Assembly (NCBI GenBank): GCA_964402115.1
Contig: CAYOBW010000335.1
Span: 1 to 7,482, forward strand
Reading direction: 5' to 3'
Source: CAYOBW01 sp964402115
GTDB lineage: Bacteria > Verrucomicrobiota > Kiritimatiellia > UBA8416 > CAYOBW01
DNA: 7,482 nucleotides
Shown: positions 6,101-7,482 of the stretch, piece by piece
Numbering within the stretch: the first letter of the stretch is position 1
Layout of the letters: each line of letters opens with the position of its first letter
Notes under the pieces: model-generated
The model's input: only the letters and a program-made list of their open reading frames with translations
Databases searched by the model: none
What the model was told of the DNA's origin: nothing
Translations under genes and position numbers: made by a program

Positions 6101-7313
6101 TGAGGCTGAGAAAGGTGTCCATCATGGTGTGGATGGCGGGCACGTCGAGCACGTCTGCCAGCGACAACTCGCCGACATCTCCCTCAGGCGCGAGCAAGGC
6201 GTTCAGCTTCGCGCGGACACGGGAGTCGGCCTCGCTGACCTGGGCCTGCATCTCGATCTTGTACAGCGCGAAGCCGAGGTCGTCGGCCACTTCGGCGAAC
6301 AGGCTCTGCTCTTCCGCATCTTGCGCGAACGCCGCGGGCACGGAGACCGCCAGGATGCCGTAGGTCTTGCCTTCGCAAGCCAGCCGCCGCGTGAATCCCG
6401 TGCGTCCGCCGTACTCGCGTGCCAGCGGGCAGTCGCTGCACGCGACGAGCGGGTCGTTCACGACGACCGTCGCGTCCCTCTCCAGCGCTTGCCGCATGCA
6501 GGCGGAGAACTCGCCGCGCGCCAGCCGCTGGCGCATGGCCTCGAACTGGCCGTCCAACCGCGCGGCTGCCGTCGCAACGGTCCGCCCGTCGCTGTCGAGC
6601 AGGGCGATCCAGGCGTTGTGGTAGCCAAGCGTCTCGGTCAGGTTGTTGCAGGCCCGCGCGATCAACCGTTGCGGGTCCTCCTCATGGACGATGAGTTGAT
6701 TGACGTTGCGAATGGCCAGCAGCACCCGCGTAAGGTGCTGGTCCTTCGCTGCGCTGTGCTTGCGCTCGGTGACGTCGCTCAGCGCCACCCGGCACAAAGG
6801 CGCGCCGTCTTCCGCTTGCGCGGCGGTTGCTGTCAGATGCGCCCAGAAGTTGGCGCCGTCCGGTTTGACCAGCCGCAGCTCGCATTCCTGGGGTTCGCCC
6901 GTCTCAAAGAGCCGCTTGCGGTGCAGGTAGTAGATGTCCTGGTCCTCTTTGACGATGAAGTGGGAGATCGGCTGCCTGACCAACGCACTGCGGGCCGTGC
7001 CCAGCAGGGTGGCGGCCGTCAGGTTGATCTCCAGGATCAGTCCCTGCTCGGACAGGGTGCAGTAGCCCACCGGGGCCAGGTCGTAGAGGTCGTAATAGCG
7101 CTCCCGCCCGGCTTCGATCTCGGCCTGGGCACGACGCAGCTCCTCGTTCTGCATCTCCAGCTCGACCTGGTGGACCCGGAGTTCGTGAAGCACCATCTGG
7201 CTTTCCTCATGGGTCGGCGCAGACGGGGGGAGCAGCGCCAGATTCCGGACGTGCGCCTCGGCCTGGCGGCGGAGTTCCGCGGCGTCTCTGGGTTCCGCAT
7301 TTCCGGTGCTCAT
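3165..7313 (-). CDS. Hybrid histidine kinase: PAS-GAF-PocR-PAS-PAS-PAS-HisKA-HATPase-REC (1382 aa)
   Basis: A large cytoplasmic multi-sensor kinase. Domains by eye: helix 40-70 and PAS 72-185 shared with the two neighbouring kinases; GAF about 195-355 (Cys292-x2-Cys295); PocR-type sensory domain about 385-550, recognised by WQDVCTKFHR, HCTESD, YRCKN and FFGQFFF, with Cys428, Cys442 and Cys463; PAS_3-like fold 571-695; PAS with Cys745, Cys756 and Cys759 at 703-812; PAS 820-940; HisKA with GGVAHDFNNLL, phosphoacceptor His971; HATPase with N box near Asn1083, DTGCGMD at 1126-1132 and GRGTGLGLA at about 1150; REC 1211-1328 with Asp1217/Asp1218, phosphoacceptor Asp1263, Thr1291 and Lys1313 all present. 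PocR domains are known as small-molecule sensors (the namesake regulates propanediol use); the ligand here is unknown. GGGAG lies 7 bases before the ATG. After residue about 1337 the frame loses GC-rich third positions following a seven-G run, so the annotated C-terminus is doubtful. Confidence 0.95.
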   Translation of the reverse strand: MSTGNAEPRDAAELRRQAEAHVRNLALLPPSAPTHEESQMVLHELRVHQVELEMQNEELRRAQAEIEAGRERYYDLYDLAPVGYCTLSEQGLILEINLTAATLLGTARSALVRQPISHFIVKEDQDIYYLHRKRLFETGEPQECELRLVKPDGANFWAHLTATAAQAEDGAPLCRVALSDVTERKHSAAKDQHLTRVLLAIRNVNQLIVHEEDPQRLIARACNNLTETLGYHNAWIALLDSDGRTVATAAARLDGQFEAMRQRLARGEFSACMRQALERDATVVVNDPLVACSDCPLAREYGGRTGFTRRLACEGKTYGILAVSVPAAFAQDAEEQSLFAEVADDLGFALYKIEMQAQVSEADSRVRAKLNALLAPEGDVGELSLADVLDVPAIHTMMDTFLSLTGIGVAILDARGKVLVATGWQDVCTKFHRVHPETRRHCTESDTELSSGVKPGAFKFYRCKNHLWDVATPIMLGDRHAGNVFFGQFFFEDETPDREVFRARARQCGFDEEAYLAAMDRVPRWSRERVCQIMTFYAALARQLSDLSYGNIRLARTLVQRDELLGRLGHNDERLRLALKATNDVVWDWDIVNDAQRWNETGAAVFGWTDIVAAPQTAAWWVERVHPEDRPRVDQTFFAAVRDPAVDRWHDEYRFRKADGAYAYVVDRGHILRDAAGRAVRMVGAMLDSTKRKRAEEALREERERLENVLSATRTGIDVVDGDFDLHFVDKGWQKVYGDPTGRKCYEYFNGFNAPCPGCGIPKALETKQAVITEEVLSRENNRPIEVHTIPFQDADGQWLVAEVNIDITERRKAGEALKASEMRFKELLLHVPAVAVQGYALDGTVSYWNRASETLYGYTAEEALARNLLDLIIPPAMCDGVREAIRRMAETGETIPASEVELMRKDGSLIPVYSSHALVQLPGQDPELFCIDIDLTKLKQTEAEQKKLQAQFLQAQKMESVGRLAGGVAHDFNNLLMGIMNYAELCRDKVAPDHPIREWLDEITAESQRSANLVRQLLAFARKQVVQPKAVDLNEQVGGMLKMLGRLIGERIELTWSPAVNLRIVSADPSHIDQVMANLCVNAADAIAGSGRIAIATRNVAMDATVCAGLPGMAPGLYVLLTVADTGCGMDADTVSHVFEPFFTTKDMGRGTGLGLATVYGIVKQSCGCIYVASAPGAGTTFSIYLPALECPGREAAPPVDAGPPPGGNETVLVVDDERSIRVTTAAHLERLGYTVLMADGPETALRLAREHAGAIDLLLSDMVMPGMSGIELRDRLRPERPGLRTVFITGYTAADFVDPEGKGTDAVRLTKPVPLRDLAIAIRSVLGDEVFDYEHPPARTGADGQGRPPAIRLPSRGGAEAQVDGPPANAAAGAHVPRPG
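3297..3303. other. Seven-G homopolymer at an apparent reading-frame switch
   Basis: On the minus strand the hybrid kinase reads in frame up to EHPP here. Beyond it, third positions in the kinase frame lose their G/C bias, while the frame reached by dropping one C keeps it for about 50 codons (HEQAQMVKEGRPPYVSRPVG and onward). An assembly indel, a phase-variable tract or a junction would each explain this. Confidence 0.55.
4881..5216 (-). repeat. Cys-motif PAS module, copy in the hybrid kinase
   Basis: Encodes residues about 703-812. It is shared with the 732-aa kinase, including the spacing of the three cysteines and the text WQKVYGDP and ENNRPIEVH. In this gene it is followed by another PAS rather than by the kinase core. 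Confidence 0.88.
6758..7190 (-). repeat. N-terminal kinase module, copy C
   Basis: Encodes the charged helix and PAS1 of the hybrid kinase. It is collinear with copy B but more diverged near the gene start. Similarity stops abruptly at the N-terminal side (about 7190), where copies A and B go on, and at the C-terminal side, where the GAF domain begins. Confidence 0.9.
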
Positions 7314-7482
7314 CTCAGGTCTCCCGCAACATCCCGGCCGTCGAGCGACAAGCCAAGATAGCGCGGCTCGTCAGGATTGGCGACCAGCCGAGCCTCGGGG
7401 ACAGGGCGGTTCCAAGATCGCGCCGCCGACCTTCCGCCCGTGGAGCGCCCACGGCCTCGTGGGCATCTGGCCGCGAGCCGCG
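7310..7482 (-). CDS. 3' end of an unidentified gene upstream of the hybrid kinase
   Basis: The frame ending in TGA at 7312-7310 is open to the window edge (56 codons), and its stop overlaps the hybrid kinase start as ATGA, a usual sign of an operon. The last 30 or so residues, ending in PDEPRYLGLSLDGRDVAGD and two more, have a natural protein composition and GC-rich third positions. The part nearer the edge looks less natural in this frame, while a neighbouring frame reads better there (WALHGRKVGGAILEPPCP). The two would join if one base of the four-G run at 7397-7400 were extra. I do not recognise the family. The gene could also be a chance open frame. Confidence 0.4.
   Translation of the reverse strand, partial: RLAARCPRGRGRSTGGRSAARSWNRPVPEARLVANPDEPRYLGLSLDGRDVAGDLR
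7321..7325 (-). promoter_or_regulatory. Ribosome binding site of the hybrid kinase
   Basis: GGGAG lies 7 bases before the ATG at 7313. Together with the ATGA overlap it supports this start. Confidence 0.6.

Noticed and set aside
5874..7361. Plus-strand open frame of 495 codons opposite the kinase N-terminus
   Set aside because: Same register artefact. It is a mirror of the PAS, GAF and PocR coding sequence with no independent motif or ribosome binding site.
1..7482. CRISPR array, tRNA, rRNA or insertion sequence
   Set aside because: The repeats are long, few and inside genes, with no regular spacers. No transposase motifs, terminal inverted repeats or tRNA-like folds were noticed.

Overview
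The window is a GC-rich stretch of bacterial chromosome whose minus strand is almost entirely sensor histidine kinases. Base composition, PAS-rich soluble kinases and a PocR sensory domain suggest an environmental bacterium (Deltaproteobacteria or the Planctomycetes/Verrucomicrobia/Lentisphaerae group are possible). The sequence alone does not settle the phylum.

Layout, in transcription order on the minus strand. (1) 7482-7310: the 3' end of an unidentified gene, whose stop overlaps the next start (ATGA). (2) 7313-3165: a 1382-residue hybrid histidine kinase, PAS-GAF-PocR-PAS-PAS(Cys)-PAS-HisKA-HATPase-REC. Its last ~50 codons look out of frame after a run of seven G's. (3) 3180-2635: a junction holding a plus-strand fragment with a signal-peptide-like start (from 3000), then about 365 bases of probable leader with a candidate minus-strand promoter and a hairpin. 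(4) 2634-436: a 732-residue kinase, PAS-PAS-PAS(Cys)-HisKA-HATPase, with no receiver domain. (5) 452-1: the first 150 codons of a third kinase, overlapping gene 4 by 17 bases and running off the window edge.

The three kinases share modules. All begin with the same coiled-coil plus PAS segment. In genes 4 and 5 I find no difference over about 220 bases of it, which points to very recent duplication or gene conversion. Genes 2 and 4 also share a second PAS with a C-x10-C-x2-C motif, placed in a different domain order. In genes 4 and 5 the N-terminal linker is encoded by a REP-like repeat of the TGAGCTTG...TGTCGAA type, normally an intergenic element.

None of the kinases has a membrane segment or signal peptide, so they are probably cytoplasmic sensors. 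The REC domain of gene 2 is the only receiver in view and could take phosphate from its own kinase core or from the neighbours. No DNA-binding output gene is visible. Apparent frame jumps at three places (near 7400, at 3297-3303 and at 3100-3150) are either draft-assembly indels or real decay, and should be settled before interpreting the gene ends.
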